DNA of 64,000 nt, from the NCBI GenBank assembly GCA_021234155.1, contig JAJEKV010000005.1, forward strand, positions 15,722,826-15,786,825, read 5' to 3'. This stretch comes from Isoetes taiwanensis. Its lineage: Eukaryota > Streptophyta > Lycopodiopsida > Isoetales > Isoetaceae. The position numbers and the translations under genes were made by a program. The notes under the pieces were generated by a model. It did not search any database. It was not told where the DNA came from and worked only from the letters and a program-made list of their open reading frames with translations. This document shows positions 18,927 through 30,343 of the stretch, one piece after another (the first letter of the stretch is position 1; each line of letters begins with the position of its first letter).

Positions 18927-18937
18927 TTGGTCTAGTG
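18927..18937 (+). promoter_or_regulatory. tRNA A-box-like motif
   Basis: TGGTCTAGTGG fits the internal A-box consensus of tRNA genes and tRNA-derived SINEs. No convincing B box follows at the usual distance, so this is at most a decayed tRNA-derived element. Confidence 0.25.
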
Positions 18938-19380
18938 GTAGGATCACATTCAATATAAAGTGATTGGAGAGAAGACTCGATGGAAAGTTAAGCTGCGCTA
19001 GCGTTCTTTTCCCTTGATTAAGGAATATCGAGGTTTAAGCAGCAATTGCCTGCCGCTAGAAGATTTCCTGCTAAAAAAGGAAGCTTTTCTTGTTTTTTGA
19101 GACGGAATTGAAGGATAGCTATTTACAAATGCCAAGCCGATAGGTTTAGAAACAACAGTAAAACTTGATGATTTGGCCAAAAAAATTTCCTTTAACCAAG
19201 GCCGCCCCTCTATTCATGATATGGTTTAGGCCAAAAGCTTTCCTGCTTTCGTGAACCAAGGCTCATCTATTCATGATCTGCTTCTTGCTTGAAAGGTTCA
19301 TGAGATTAATATCCATACTTTACTTTTCTCCTTCACCATTGGTGCATACTCTTTTCTCCATACTACAAGTTTGGATCATA

Positions 19381-19550
19381 TTTTGAGTTGCTTTAGTGAC
19401 TCATGCACACACAATGTTTTGACTTTGCAATGGACGTTAGAAATGCTCTTCACATTCGACTTGTTGTTTTGAGTTGCTGGAGTCACTCATGCACACACAT
19501 TGTTTCGACTTTGCACGGATACAAAAATGCCTTTCATAGTCACCATCGAC
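19381..19550 (+). repeat. Two-copy 86-bp tandem repeat
   Basis: Copies begin at 19381 and 19467 with 'TTTTGAGTTGCT', share 'ACTCATGCACACACA', 'TTGT/GTTTT.GACTTTGCA', and end near 'ATTCGAC'/'CATCGAC'. Open frames across both copies are not considered genes. Confidence 0.85.
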
Positions 19551-19795
19551 GTACCTACAACACTTTGCTCTTTCGGCCATTGCATGCTTAAAATACCTTT
19601 AACGCGATCATTCCGCTTTTCCACGGTGAAGATTCAATCTTGACCGTTAACGGGAGGCCGTACAAATAAGTATCACCAGTATGAAGACGCCGGTTTCTGA
19701 AAATTCCGGTGGCGAATCCCCAGAACCACCAGTTTTTCCACTTCAAGATTCCGCCATAACACTTAGATTTTTTCAATGTATTTCATTGGCAGTTA

Positions 19796-20060
19796 GTTTA
19801 CCTTGCAAGTAAGCTTACTTAACCGGCTTCTCAAGCAAGTAGAACAGTACTGGCTCTTTGCAAGCAAGCTTTTACTTAACCGCCTCTCATCAGCTATTTA
19901 ACCGGCTTCCTCGGGCTTCAAGCATTTAAATCGCTTCGCCTCGCTTCTAAGATCCGCCGCTTCTAAGATCTCAAGATCCGCCTTAATGCATTCTAAGATC
20001 CGGGCTTCTAAGACCTACTAAGATCCTAAGATCCGCTCAATGATTCTATGATCCGGCTTA
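19796..20060 (+). repeat. Degenerate short-period repeats (CTTACTTAACCG and CTAAGATCCG)
   Basis: The left half repeats an 'AAG(T/C)AAGCTT(TT)ACTTAACCG(G)C' block twice, then 'TATTTAACCGGCTTC'. The right half (about 19948-20060) repeats '(GGCTT)CTAAGATCCG' about seven times with small deletions. The two halves share CCGGCTTC/CCGCTTC words and may be stages of one decaying array. Confidence 0.75.
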
Positions 20061-20276
20061 AAATCCCCGCTCTCGCCTGGCGGCTTCCACGATTAGTGCC
20101 CCTGCCTCTTTGATCCGGGCGCCTTTGCTTCCTCGGATCAGCAAACCCTCTGACTGTGAGCGCTGCTAAGGAGATAACGCCGGCCCCTGGGCCAAGATTT
20201 CATTAAAAATTTCGGCACAGGCTAAAATAATGGGCGTATGATGGTAACGCCAGTTCACAGTGGCGTTATCTACCCC

Positions 20277-20304
20277 ATCTATCTATTTATCTATCTATCT
20301 ATCT
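20277..20304. repeat. (ATCT)n microsatellite
   Basis: About seven ATCT units with one ATTT interruption. Confidence 0.93.
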
Positions 20305-21489
20305 CCTCTCACTTCTACTCCAAAACAAGGTGCAACAAAGTCCAAAGGAAGCATGTGATTTATATTTTCAACGTGAGCCTAGATCGTGCTTACAAAGGCC
20401 CCCAAAACCGAGAATAGTTTGGAAATACTTTGATCAATCATCTCAATCCGACGCATGTCTAAATTAATCGCTACAGAAAGCACGCAATGCTTCCATCCAT
20501 GTACACAGCACAAAACCATTAAAGAAATACTAAAGAAAAATCTGCAACAAAACAGCAATAGATCTTGGCTCTCAAAGAATGCGCATAAACAAACAAAGAG
20601 CCATTTTCTATAAAAATTTCTTCTCAAAGTAAAGAGGAAACATTTAAAAATTGGCTAAGCACATTTGCAAGATTCAACGCTATATGAAGCAACAGATTGT
20701 CAGGAGCTTCCAGGATCATTCCTTGGCAGATTTTGGGTACAGCCAAACAGGTGGGTTATATCAAGTGGGTTGTTCCATTACTAGAGTCACGCCGCCAGGC
20801 AGCTGTGAGCTTAGAGAGCCGTTGCCGGAACAGGGGAGACCTCCCCATTGCCGCTGCAGAGCAGGCTTCCATTCCTGCTAGTTAGACTGGAGCAGTATTG
20901 GCTCATAACCTTTAAGAGGATCTACGCAGATCCTGGGGGCAGAAAAAAAAGGGCTGTGATCTGAGGCAGACTAGAATTGATTTTGGCCTGCATTTGTTGA
21001 TCATTGTTCTGGGGCCGCGAAGAAACGATCTGTCTTCTCTTGTCTTGATGAATACTGAGGAATAGAGCCATAAAGCCTTCTGTTGTGTCGAAAATTGAGG
21101 CTTCGAAAGGGCTGCCACTGTGACAGCTCTCGTATAACAATGATTACAGAACCACATCCCGGCACAAATAACAGACTCTCCGTAGCCCAATTGATTACCA
21201 GGTGAGAAAACTTATAAGCAATTTGGTACTTGATTATGATCAGAAAACATTGCCTGAGAGGACACGGATTCTGTTCAGAAATGGTTTCGGTAAGTTATGA
21301 GCAGAAAAATGGCTCTTGAGCATATGAACAGAAACTTTCGTTCAGAAATCTTTGAAGCCACAAACAACGTGCATTTGGCAAAAAGTTACTACCACACTGT
21401 GAATAAAATTTTGATCAATAGGTGAAGAAGGAAAATCCGTTTTGCTTATCCGGTGAATCCAATATGAGCAGAAATTCCGTACCAGTTCA
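20305..21489. other. Low-repeat transcript-like stretch downstream of the methylesterase exon
   Basis: No repeat structure is visible. Overlapping minus frames at 20912-21190 (92 and 72 codons) and plus frames at 20651-20885 match no family I know. Since the methylesterase-like gene reads leftwards, this could hold its 3' UTR or a neighbouring transcript. Confidence 0.3.
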
Positions 21490-22121
21490 CTAAGAAATAA
21501 GCTTTAATCTCAGCATTTGCTGCAGTTCCTTTGGCGAAGAAATTGCTGTTTTAACTAGGGCATTGTTAGCAGTTCCAGCATAAAATTGCTCTATCGACTA
21601 CCTGTGGTGGATACAAATGATACAGCTCGGTTCCCTTTGCATACCGCTTGAAAGCATGACTGTGGGCCATGGAGGACAGAACTCCATTGCCAAAATGTGT
21701 ACTTCAACATCTCTGAAATGATTCGCAAATCTTCAGCCTGCGAATACAAAACACGAAGATTCAGATTCAGAATTATATCGGAGCAAGATAAGGCTCAGAA
21801 TTAAAGATGCAAAATCGGTATGATATATCCCTGATGGAACATGCCATCAATATCATACTGTGATTGATTTCTGCATATACATGTTTGCGTCTTCTACCGG
21901 AAACATTGGTACAATACTCATAGACTGCCACTGCAATTTTTCTATGTTAACTTGGCTTGCATGACCAAACTTAAACCTCCGTAAGGCTACAAATAAGAAT
22001 AACCTTGCAGAAATTAAAGGTCCAACATTGGTATGACTCCAGCCATGCCAACCAATGCTTCACTTCATGATCAGTAATATATGTCAGAGAGCAGAGCTGC
22101 AACTAGAAATGCATCGAAGGG
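21490..22121 (-). pseudogene. Possible downstream pieces of the methylesterase-like gene
   Basis: Reading leftwards from the first exon, short open pieces fall in the order expected for a methylesterase. At 22121-22073 'AFLVAALLSDIYY' recalls the post-nucleophile strand ('AVFVAAFMPD' type). At 21737-21690, just after a CAG acceptor-like triplet, 'AEDLRIISEML' recalls the 'pEDLtLA..LvRP' block. At 21540-21490 'SSPKELQQML' and a stop recall the C-terminal 'SkPkEL..cLl' block. Each match is short and the codons for the catalytic Asp and His were not located, so these could be chance. Treat as a tentative set of exons or pseudo-exons. Confidence 0.3.
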
Positions 22122-22323
22122 TTCATCAACAACAATACATGTACGAAATTGTTTTGTAATGGATTGAAATAGAAACAAAGCAAGAGCTTTGCAAATCAGA
22201 ATATGGTAATCTAAAGAAACAAAAGGTGAATTGGAACATAGTTCGTTTCGCTTACAAAAAGCCAAACAGAATTATGCAAAAGGTAGGAAGTAGATGATCA
22301 ACCTGCGCCGAGTCCTCCAAGGC

Positions 22324-22533
22324 TCATAAGAAACCAAGGCTATTGAGTATATTCAGTAAAGGAAGCAATATTTCAGGATCAGAAGGATACGAATGCCATT
22401 GCTTGTTACAAGTGATCAAGGAGAGACTCTGTATTGGATTTTGAAGAAGATCAACTAGTTTATACCAGCACCAGGCGCCATGGGAGCCACCATGGACAAG
22501 AACAAAATGGAAGGGCTTTTTAGGATGATCCAT
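22324..22533 (-). CDS. Plant methylesterase (MES)-like alpha/beta hydrolase, N-terminal part
   Basis: The 69-codon frame starts at an ATG in good plant context (GCC ATG G) and runs into 'FVLVHGGSHGAWCWYKL', residues about 9-25. This is the oxyanion-loop signature (HGxxHGAWCWYK) of the plant methylesterase / hydroxynitrile lyase family of alpha/beta hydrolases. These enzymes hydrolyse methyl esters of salicylate, jasmonate or IAA, and full members are about 260 residues. The following residues also align loosely: 'SLSLITC' with the family's 'VTsLDLt.cG', and 'SDPEILLPLLNILNSL' with 'DP......Y.kPLl..L.sLP'. The frame stops just before the catalytic-serine elbow. A different frame across the stop reads 'FLMSLGGLGAG', resembling 'lvGHSLGGl', and is followed at 22284 by a GGTTGA donor-like site. 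So the gene is either frameshifted here or spliced in a way I cannot resolve. Substrate cannot be predicted. The N-terminal family call is firm; function is doubtful. Confidence 0.78.
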   Translation of the reverse strand: MDHPKKPFHFVLVHGGSHGAWCWYKLVDLLQNPIQSLSLITCNKQWHSYPSDPEILLPLLNILNSLGFL

Positions 22534-22640
22534 GGCAGATTCAGAAGAAGAAAAAAAAAGTAGAGTAGAAGTAGTAGAAGAAGAAGCAGAAGAAGAATAA
22601 GAATAAGAAGAAGTATAAGGAGGAGGTGTTTTAAGGAGGA
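22534..22640 (-). promoter_or_regulatory. Pyrimidine-rich 5' leader of the methylesterase-like gene
   Basis: On the minus strand the 100 bases before the ATG are made of CTT/TTC triplets, a composition common in plant 5' UTRs near the transcription start. No unambiguous TATA box was seen; an AT-rich 'TTATTTTTATT' at about 22662-22672 is a weak candidate. Confidence 0.45.
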
Positions 22641-24264
22641 AGAAGAAGGATACTTAATAGGAATAAAAATAACGAGCTAGGAAGAGTTCTAATTCTAAAA
22701 TAGTAGTACTGTGCTGATTCTTTACTGTATGAATGCCACTTTGATTGGCTGGTTTGATTAAATGCCATGTCAGGGCCTTATGTAGACATGGAGATTTTAA
22801 ACCCTGCCTGCCCTCATATGTGGGCTTCAATGCAATCCAGAGTTGACAGCCCATGCTGCATCATTGTCCAGATCAAGAACCCTAATTTCCTGCTCAGCCA
22901 AAATGCATATAAGTCTTAAGAAAAGGTCATAAAAATCGCTTCTGTTTTAAAACACTTCTGCTGCCTGCATGACTAGACCAGTCCCCAATGCTTGATGTAT
23001 TCATTCCAGGTTCCTCTTGCAGAGAAACAAAACTTTTGCAGCTGTAAAATTTTTTTAGTTAATACTGTTTCTCATGCAAATACGATTTACCTGGACGAAG
23101 AACTAACTTGGGATCTTCGTATCTTGGACAGGACTGCTTGCTTCATCGTGCCGTGTAGTGAGAGATTGTGGGTTCTTTTTTTTTTCTTTTTTTTTCTGAT
23201 TCTTTCTAGTGAGAGATTGCCCCTGTTTTTCCATGCCTTCGGAATCACAAATGGACCTTTGCCCTTTCTTCAAGGCCTGCACGTCTCTCTCACATTCTCC
23301 CTCCCTACATCCTTTGTCGCAATGCCGCTGCAGCACATGCCTGCTTCTTGGTTCTTAGCTAAGCATTTGTACTGCCATGACCGGAATGGATAAACCTAAA
23401 TTATTTTAGCTGTCCATAGAACCTTTTTTGGTCACTACCCAACAACATTTTTGCTGCCTCGATGAACCTTCGTTTTTTTTTCTTTGTTGTAACTGATTCT
23501 TCCGGAACTGCCCAACAACATTTTGGATTGAACAGTGTACTTCTTTGTTAGAATTAACTGATTCATCATACCCTGGCCAGCAAAAATTTTGTATCTGAGC
23601 TATAGTTTTTCTGTTTTGGCTGGAGCCCACATTACAAAACCAAAACATCACAATCGCCCAACAAACTTTTCGATCGAAGGCAATAATTTTCGAGAAGTCC
23701 AAAACAAAATCTCAGTAATTCTTCTTAAATCCGGCTTATCAGATCAGACCGCTTAATTTTTCTGGATAGTCCAAAACAAAAACCCAGCAACTTCTCAAAC
23801 CTGACTGCAGATGAAACAAAAACGATAAAGTTTTTTTCCCGATTTCGGATCAAAGGAAATAATTGGTTGTTAGGTGCAATGAGGAGCTAAAGATTCAAAG
23901 GATCCTATGATTGATGCTAGAATTAGGCTGATGATAAGGAAGGGAATAATGACAGATTCTATTTCCAAAGCCTTGGAAGGAAATCCGAGATCCGACATAG
24001 ATTGATATGGTGGAAAAGACATGGCTAGGGAAAAATAGGGAAAGATGATGATACATATGCACAGAACCTTGTGATGATTACAGAGGGATCATCAGTATCA
24101 TAGGAGCCTGCCACAGCTTTGCAAAGGCTGCTCTTGTAGGGATGGAGTGGGAAAGAGTGTTTGTCCCTTTGTGCCTTTTTGCTCTAGTACTGAAAAGGGC
24201 CATCCTGGGCCCTTTCTGCACATAATTTGCTGCTCTGAGTTGTCAAAATTCCGTCTATTTTGTC
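22641..24264. other. Upstream region of the methylesterase-like gene, nothing else recognised
   Basis: It contains T-rich runs (about 23177-23198) and a 133-codon plus frame (22992-23393) whose middle is a poly-Phe run from the T tract. The overlapping minus frames are Lys- and Gln-rich low complexity. No conserved product is supported. Confidence 0.35.
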
Positions 24265-24267
24265 ATT

Positions 24268-24426
24268 TGAAAAAAAAAACACAAAAAAAAAAAACAAAAA
24301 GAGAAAGAAAAAAAAAAAAAACCAGAAAAGAAGGAAGGAAGGAAGGAAGGAAGAAAGAAAGAAAGAAATCGAAGAAAATAGACACACTTCGTCTTGGAAC
24401 AGTTTTGAATTGAATTGAATTGAACT
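24268..24426. repeat. A-rich tract with (GGAA)n, (GAAA)n and (GAATT)n
   Basis: Poly-A stretches from 24268 lead into five GGAA units (about 24331-24351), four GAAA units (about 24352-24368) and four GAATT-type units (about 24406-24426). The Lys/Arg and Phe/Leu frames on the two strands are composition artefacts. Confidence 0.93.
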
Positions 24427-24430
24427 TTTA

Positions 24431-26458
24431 ACGCCTTCGCAGCCTTCTAGCGTCGGCGCATACGTCAAAAGAAGAACACATGAGTAGCAACCTGGGAAAA
24501 AAACAAAGCAAATGAGAAAACTCAAGTTTGCAACCTACCCTACCCTCACAAAGTCTATCACTACCTACACCAATGTCAACCACTCACCTTTAGCCCCCAT
24601 GCTGGCTCGAATCTCTGCCCTGTTTGGCTCCTTGTCTCTATCGAATTGATATGCATATCATTCCCCAGAACTTGGCATCTCACATAGCTCGAATTGCCAT
24701 GTCTAACAACTCTCTATTGGCACCTTTGTGCTTCAAACTCCTAATCAGGTTCCCCATGGTTTTTCTTCCTGTCTATATCAAAACATCTTCTCCTGCCTAA
24801 TCTGATTGACACTTACCTTTCCTAAGAGATAAGTTTGGATGGGGTAAGTGTTATATCCAACAGTACCTTAACCTCGCTTGCATTTACTACCGTGGTCCTC
24901 TTCCTGAATAATATATGTTTGTATATTTTACAACCACATAGAAAGGCCATAATCATTTGCATGGAGAAATCATAGTGGCCAACGTAATGTTGTGTGCATC
25001 TTTGTTTGTAGCTATTGTCGCAGTATTATATGATTTAAGGTCATCTACCTTTTGCAGAACACATGAACCATAATAAACACAATTGTAGTGAATCCAAGCC
25101 CAACCCTCATTCCGATGATGCTAAATCCAGAAATCAATATAGTAATCTACAGGATAGCCTCTGAGTTGGCCAAAGGATTTTGATTGCTACCTTTTAACTA
25201 TAATCAGTTGACTCCAACCTTTCTGAAACTTAAAATATAGGAGAAAACAAATAGTGAAGGTATTGTTCGATGTACATAATAATGAGCTTGGCACTAGTGC
25301 AATAGGAAATTGTGTACAAAACGCATCAAGTTTCATCATATATAATGCCTATGTAGGCTTTAGTGTGGCATCACACAATTTTTAAAGGACCAAGAAGCAT
25401 CTCACTTTATGGTTCCAAACACCACCTGGGTTGATTGGTATTTGAAATAACTATTTTTTTTGATTGTTATTCTGTTTAGGGAAAAATTGCTATGTTTGAG
25501 CAACATGAATTTGCCTTAGCAAGTAAGCACCTAGAAGGCTGCTTTGTTCGAGGTAAAAAATATTATCCATATTTGGTTCTTAGATAATACCGACTTACTC
25601 AAATGGGGCAATAATAGAAGGAGGAAAAAATGATGGAGAATAATTTGGATGGGATTTTTATTGCATTGGCAAGCTTTCTTCAAGGGCTTTCCATTGGTGC
25701 ATGATATGGTCCTGTTTTCTGAACATTTTTGAGTCCAAAAAGCAATTTTCCGATCTCGTGACTTTGGTTTATTGATCTCCAATTCTCAAGGATCGCTCCT
25801 CGGGGCAACTCGTATTAGGCCGCCACCATCCCCTCGTGACTAGGAATCGAGGATCAATCAGTGCAGGTTTAGGTCTCATTGTGAGAAAGACCCTTAAGGA
25901 GCACACTTTAGCCACAATAAATTAGGACCTTTGGGGCTTTTGATAGTACAGGCCCCCAAATGGTCAAAGGACACCCAATAAGGATTTGGGGACGGCACGA
26001 AAGAAGATCCACCATTGTACAAGAGCCTCCGCCACCAGTTGGGACTTATAGCCACCGCGGTTCAAGGCCTGAACAAATGATGGTCCTCCGAGCTACCCTT
26101 CCATCCTCCTTTTTTGGGTCAGCAATGTACCTCTTGAATTGGCATCCAGCTTTAATGGACTCGATGGGCTCCTGTGGTGACCACACCTCGCGGCGCTATC
26201 TATACCGTAGGAAGGGATGATATAATCCCTTCATTGTGTCTATTGGAGATGGACACGGCTGATCCGGTGACATACTTCATGTGTTTTTCTCTGAGCCTAT
26301 ATTGCACTACGTTGATGCCTTTAGTGCGCAGACGTAGCCGTGAAATTTACTCCCCTGAGGCATCACCGCCGCCACAACATGCTCATATGTGACGAGGGAC
26401 ATGCTTACTCCGACGAGTGACGGGTAGCAGAACTGTTTTGAGCACGAGATACCTATAA
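24431..26458. other. Gene-free stretch, nothing recognised
   Basis: The left part is AT-rich and featureless. From about 25800 the sequence becomes GC-richer, with overlapping frames at 25960-26220 and 26174-26392 (plus). A loose similarity between 26065-26120 and 26625-26670 suggests a decayed duplication inside this block. Confidence 0.35.
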
Positions 26459-26486
26459 CCCTCCCAGGTTTGTAAGCCTGGAGGGG
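26459..26486. repeat. Inverted repeat / hairpin, 10-bp arms
   Basis: CCCTCCCAGG (26459-26468) faces CCTGGAGGGG (26477-26486) across 8 bases. Nine or ten pairs form with one bulged C. Confidence 0.7.
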
Positions 26487-26551
26487 ACGAGAAGGGCACA
26501 CACCAGGTTTAACTCTAAGGAGATTATTGCTGGTACTGCAGTAGGGATGAT

Positions 26552-26884
26552 TTGGTTGTGGTCATGGTGCGGAGCCAAGAGCCATTCGGCAATTTACATG
26601 GGGATGCACGCATGGCACCACGGCAAGAGGACACGGTCTCGGCGACGCTGCCATCTTCCTACTCCGCTGAGTCCCCAGCCTCGTGGACCACCTCTTCTCA
26701 TTCAGGAGATCTTTCTGGCCACCCTCAGCCAGGCATGAGTATTTTGAACCTTGTTTTCCCTGGCGCTTCCGCTTCTACAAGATGTACTCCAGTGACGCAA
26801 AAGCCTGCTATATATACACAAAGAGTGGCTTCCATCCTCGGTAAGCATTTGCGTCTAAGGTCTCCTACTAATTTTTCAGCATAA
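26552..26884 (+). other. Unassigned 110-codon open frame
   Basis: The frame begins MVVVMVRSQEPFG, continues Ser/Pro-rich, and ends at TAA. A second plus frame overlaps it at 26547-26738. No domain was recognised and it sits in GC-richer, repeat-like DNA, so it is more likely a mobile-element remnant or a chance frame than a gene. Confidence 0.2.
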
Positions 26885-26934
26885 AAACTGGAAACTTAAA
26901 TGTGTTTATTTTGTGATGGTGATTTCACATGGGT

Positions 26935-27080
26935 CCCCCTCTCTCTCTCTCTCCTCGCTTTGATGATGGGGCTTGTCCCTAGTTCTTTGGCTCTTTTTGT
27001 GGGCTTTCAAGTCCCCCCTTTTGCTCTTGGGGTCCCATAACCCCATTAGGTTTTTCCCTGCGGTGGACGAGCAAAAAAAG
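26935..27080 (+). repeat. Dispersed repeat copy related to 620-765
   Basis: After a short CT run, this segment shares the order 'GGGCTT(C)GTCCCT', 'GGCTTT', 'CCC(C)CTTTTG', 'GGTCCCATAA', 'ATT(A/G)GGTT' and 'CCTGCGG' with 620-765, in the same orientation. A small palindrome (GGGGT-6-ACCCC, 27029-27044) lies inside. Family unknown. Confidence 0.65.
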
Positions 27081-30000
27081 TTTGTCTCTTTATCTTTATC
27101 TTCTTTTATCTTTATTCTCAAGTAGAATTTATATGAGTCACTTATGCACTAGGCATATAATGAACTAGTATGACAATAAAATGAAAGTACCCATCCCCAT
27201 AGATGTAAGTCTGAAGTTTGGAGTAACCAGTCGCCCAGATGCCAGGCCAAATGCATTAACATCAAACTATAAGAAATCTAAAACTATTATATGCGCTAGC
27301 CGATTGTGGTATCTGCCAACACAGCTGTTCCTTCCTGCAGTTTGACAATGAATGTGTCTAACCAATAATCAATCCTCCCCATCCTCTTTCCCAAAAAGAG
27401 AAGGGAGGTATATCATCCCATTAAAAAGCTATAATATGTTAGTAAATTGTCACTAGAGAAAGACAATTGTCGTGTATAGTAAGCACAAGTTCCTAAATAA
27501 CTAAACAAGGATAGTGGAGGAGGAAGGTTCCCATGAGCTCCATTTTATCGTGAACACATACCACAAAAACACGACCATCAGCGCTCCCATTCACTTTGAG
27601 ATTATGTATTACATTATGGCTACAACAATACAGCTACTGCAAACATTACATAGAAAGCAAAGGAGCCGATCCGGTCCCAAAGAAAAAGCAATAGGGAGGC
27701 TGCCAACGCTACCAGTACATTTTAAGAGACGGAATGTGCTTACTGAGCACAGGCGATATCCATATGCCTCAAAACCATGGAGGAAAATTTGTAGGGTTTC
27801 TATTATAAATCCAGCCATGGACTATCGAGAGAGCTCCTCACATAGCCAGTATAAGGCTCTGCAAGCCCGCTTTTATTGTAAGGAGTTGCATGTACTGTGA
27901 TCGAGGATAGAGGTAGGCATATATTATAATGCATATGGGAATATAGGCTATAAAATCTTTAGAACTGGAAAGATCCGCCCATGGTTTGCTATAGTCTCCG
28001 CTATATATAAGATGGTCTAGTTATTTGGTGTAGGTCATTCATTTTAATTGACATCTCGGTAGACGTGAACCTCAAGAAGGCCAAGACTTTGCGACATTTT
28101 GGAGAATGTTACATCATTTTGTCAAGAGTATTTCTTTATATGGTTGGCATGTATATCCATGCGTATTTGATCTTCCTCAGGTCATATTGGACTGCCTTCA
28201 TGTACTATTGGTCGATACCTGCTCGGAAACCCAAGTGGGCCATATTATCAGAATCTAATTGAGGCAAGATTATTATGAAAATAAAAAGAACCCTCTCTGG
28301 AGGCTTTGCTTAACTTCTTTCCAATTAGAAGGCTATAGATCTTTCTTCGCTCTTCATGTATAATAATTCCCGAATGCCTTTGCCTGGTAATTTGGTAGCT
28401 GGCGTACGCATGGAATGACACATGGACAGGCCAAACAGGAAGCCACGGCTTGCATTATTGATTTGAACTTTTTTTGACTCTGACATAGCTGCCTTGAATC
28501 TGGCCTTTGAGGATAGAAGATTAACCTGCTGGTTTCACAAAAAGCAAGATAGAATTTGATGCAAATTCCCTACAGGAGAATTTAATTTTGTTGGGTCCAA
28601 ATGGACTCTTAGGTGTCCGCCTCGGCGAACGTTAAACGAAAGTCAAAACTCGCTTATAATTTTCCTTTTGGCTATTGTCGCTATATATGTTTTCATGATC
28701 AAACAACGATTCACATTCACAATACTAATGTTTTTAGGCAACATTGAAGTAAAAAAGATGACTTTAGGATTTTCAAAAATTTCCACTAATGTTTAGGCAG
28801 GATTACGATCACATTTTATTAAAATATTCACCACTGACAATTGGTGGTTGTCCTTCATGCAAGAAGATATCTTCGGGCCATGTAATTGAACTCTAGAATA
28901 TTAGATGATTCTCCGGCCAACCTTATAGCCAGAGTATTCATCCCCGATTTGTACAAAACACGCGCTTTTGAGTAACAAGATTTCATTCCCAAGTTATTCC
29001 TTAAGACTTGTGCATTTGATAGAGTTTCTTTTGTTGCATTTGGTGGCACCTTTGACATAAGTTTTGGTGATCTCACACAACATGCATGTAGCTCGTGAAT
29101 ATTTTGTGCAAGATGTTTTCGCCTTACATATCTCGAAGACCGAGTCTTAACGGATATGAACTTAGAAGTTGTTGACTTTTAGATGAATGGCAACTAGGTT
29201 AGGTGCCTCATGCTGCCGCTTACTAAGAATTTGGATTAGGAAGTCGCTTCATTTCATTAATGTAGATTAGACAAATGTAGTTTGAAAGGAAGGGGGCGGG
29301 TAATATAGAAGTACTTCCTTTAGATTGATTGACATAATATAGATTTGTAGGGTATGTAGTATTTAACCCATTGAACCTAAAATGTACGATAGAAACCTTT
29401 TGGCAGTGGCATGCTAATAGGTGAGATATGCTCGTGAACACATGATAAGAAGCCAACATAAGTAAAGCTGGTCTAAGTTATTATGTAGATTTTGTTGGAA
29501 GAGCGACTTCACCAGATCGGGTGGATCGCAATGCATAAACACGCCTTTTTCCATATAGAATTTATATGTGTATGGTATTTAACTTATGATCTGATAGTTT
29601 CCATCTTGAAAGATCTCCTTACATCATTATGAGGCACCATGTGTTACTCAAGGCATCCTAATTCTCGATGAAGATTTATGACGGATGATCTTTTATCATC
29701 GCTTAACTCTTTGAAGCAACTACATCTACCAAGAGCATCCTGTGAGTCATCAAATTCCAAATTTTAAGTTGTCTAATTCCCAAGAAAGTAATAAAGCCAT
29801 CCATAATAATCCGATGCATAAACTCACTTAATTAGTAATATCTACAAGATGTTATAAAAGTCACATCCGGTGGTGGTATTCCAGGCATTAACTCTTCAGT
29901 CCTGAAGATGAAGAGGTTCATCAAGGCTCAAAATCCTCATAACCTAGGATCTTGCTTGAAGTTCCTAAGATCAAAAGGGGGAGAAGCAGGGAAAAGCCAA

Positions 30001-30128
30001 GCATGGCACCTCCATTTTATGTGAGAAGAGTAGTCACATCTCTTTCATTAATAAGATGTAAAGCCACACAATCCGTGCTATTTGACCATCATCTCCTCAA
30101 TTATGATTCAGTTATTTGATACCTCAAT
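27081..30128. other. Gene-free stretch, nothing recognised
   Basis: Open frames at 27514-27900 (plus, 128 codons), 28855-29076 and 29223-29459 (minus) show no clear motif. The latter two may be decayed retroelement coding sequence, but no diagnostic catalytic motif was found. Confidence 0.35.
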
Positions 30129-30343
30129 TGTTATAAACAGGAATTCACAACAACTGCAGATGATCGATTTTAATCCAAGTAGCCTAGATTGTGGTTTATG
30201 ATGCGAGATGAATGGGCACCTTCATGAATGGATTACATTTCACATCAATACCATGTCCTTTGGCATGGATCGACATGATGTACAAGCACAATATCATTTG
30301 TGTTTTGTTCAGTGGAGACAGTCCTTATTCTTTTCTCGCTAAT
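30129..30343 (-). repeat. LTR copy 1 (3' LTR)
   Basis: It shares 'AATCCAAGTAGCCTAGATTG', 'TTCATGAATGGAT', 'TTTGGCATGGATCGA' and 'GTACAAGCAC' with the copies at 32094 and 32905. Confidence 0.75.

Noticed and set aside
22992..23393. 133-codon plus-strand frame with a hydrophobic run
   Set aside because: The hydrophobic run is a T-tract artefact and no conserved motif flanks it; it also lies upstream and antisense to the methylesterase-like leader.
24147..24525. Lys-rich plus frame and Phe/Leu-rich minus frame
   Set aside because: Both are produced by poly-A, GGAA and GAAA runs.
29223..29459. Possible copia reverse transcriptase/RNase H relic on the minus strand
   Set aside because: Forced alignment only; no YVDD, DDW or other diagnostic motif could be read in any frame.
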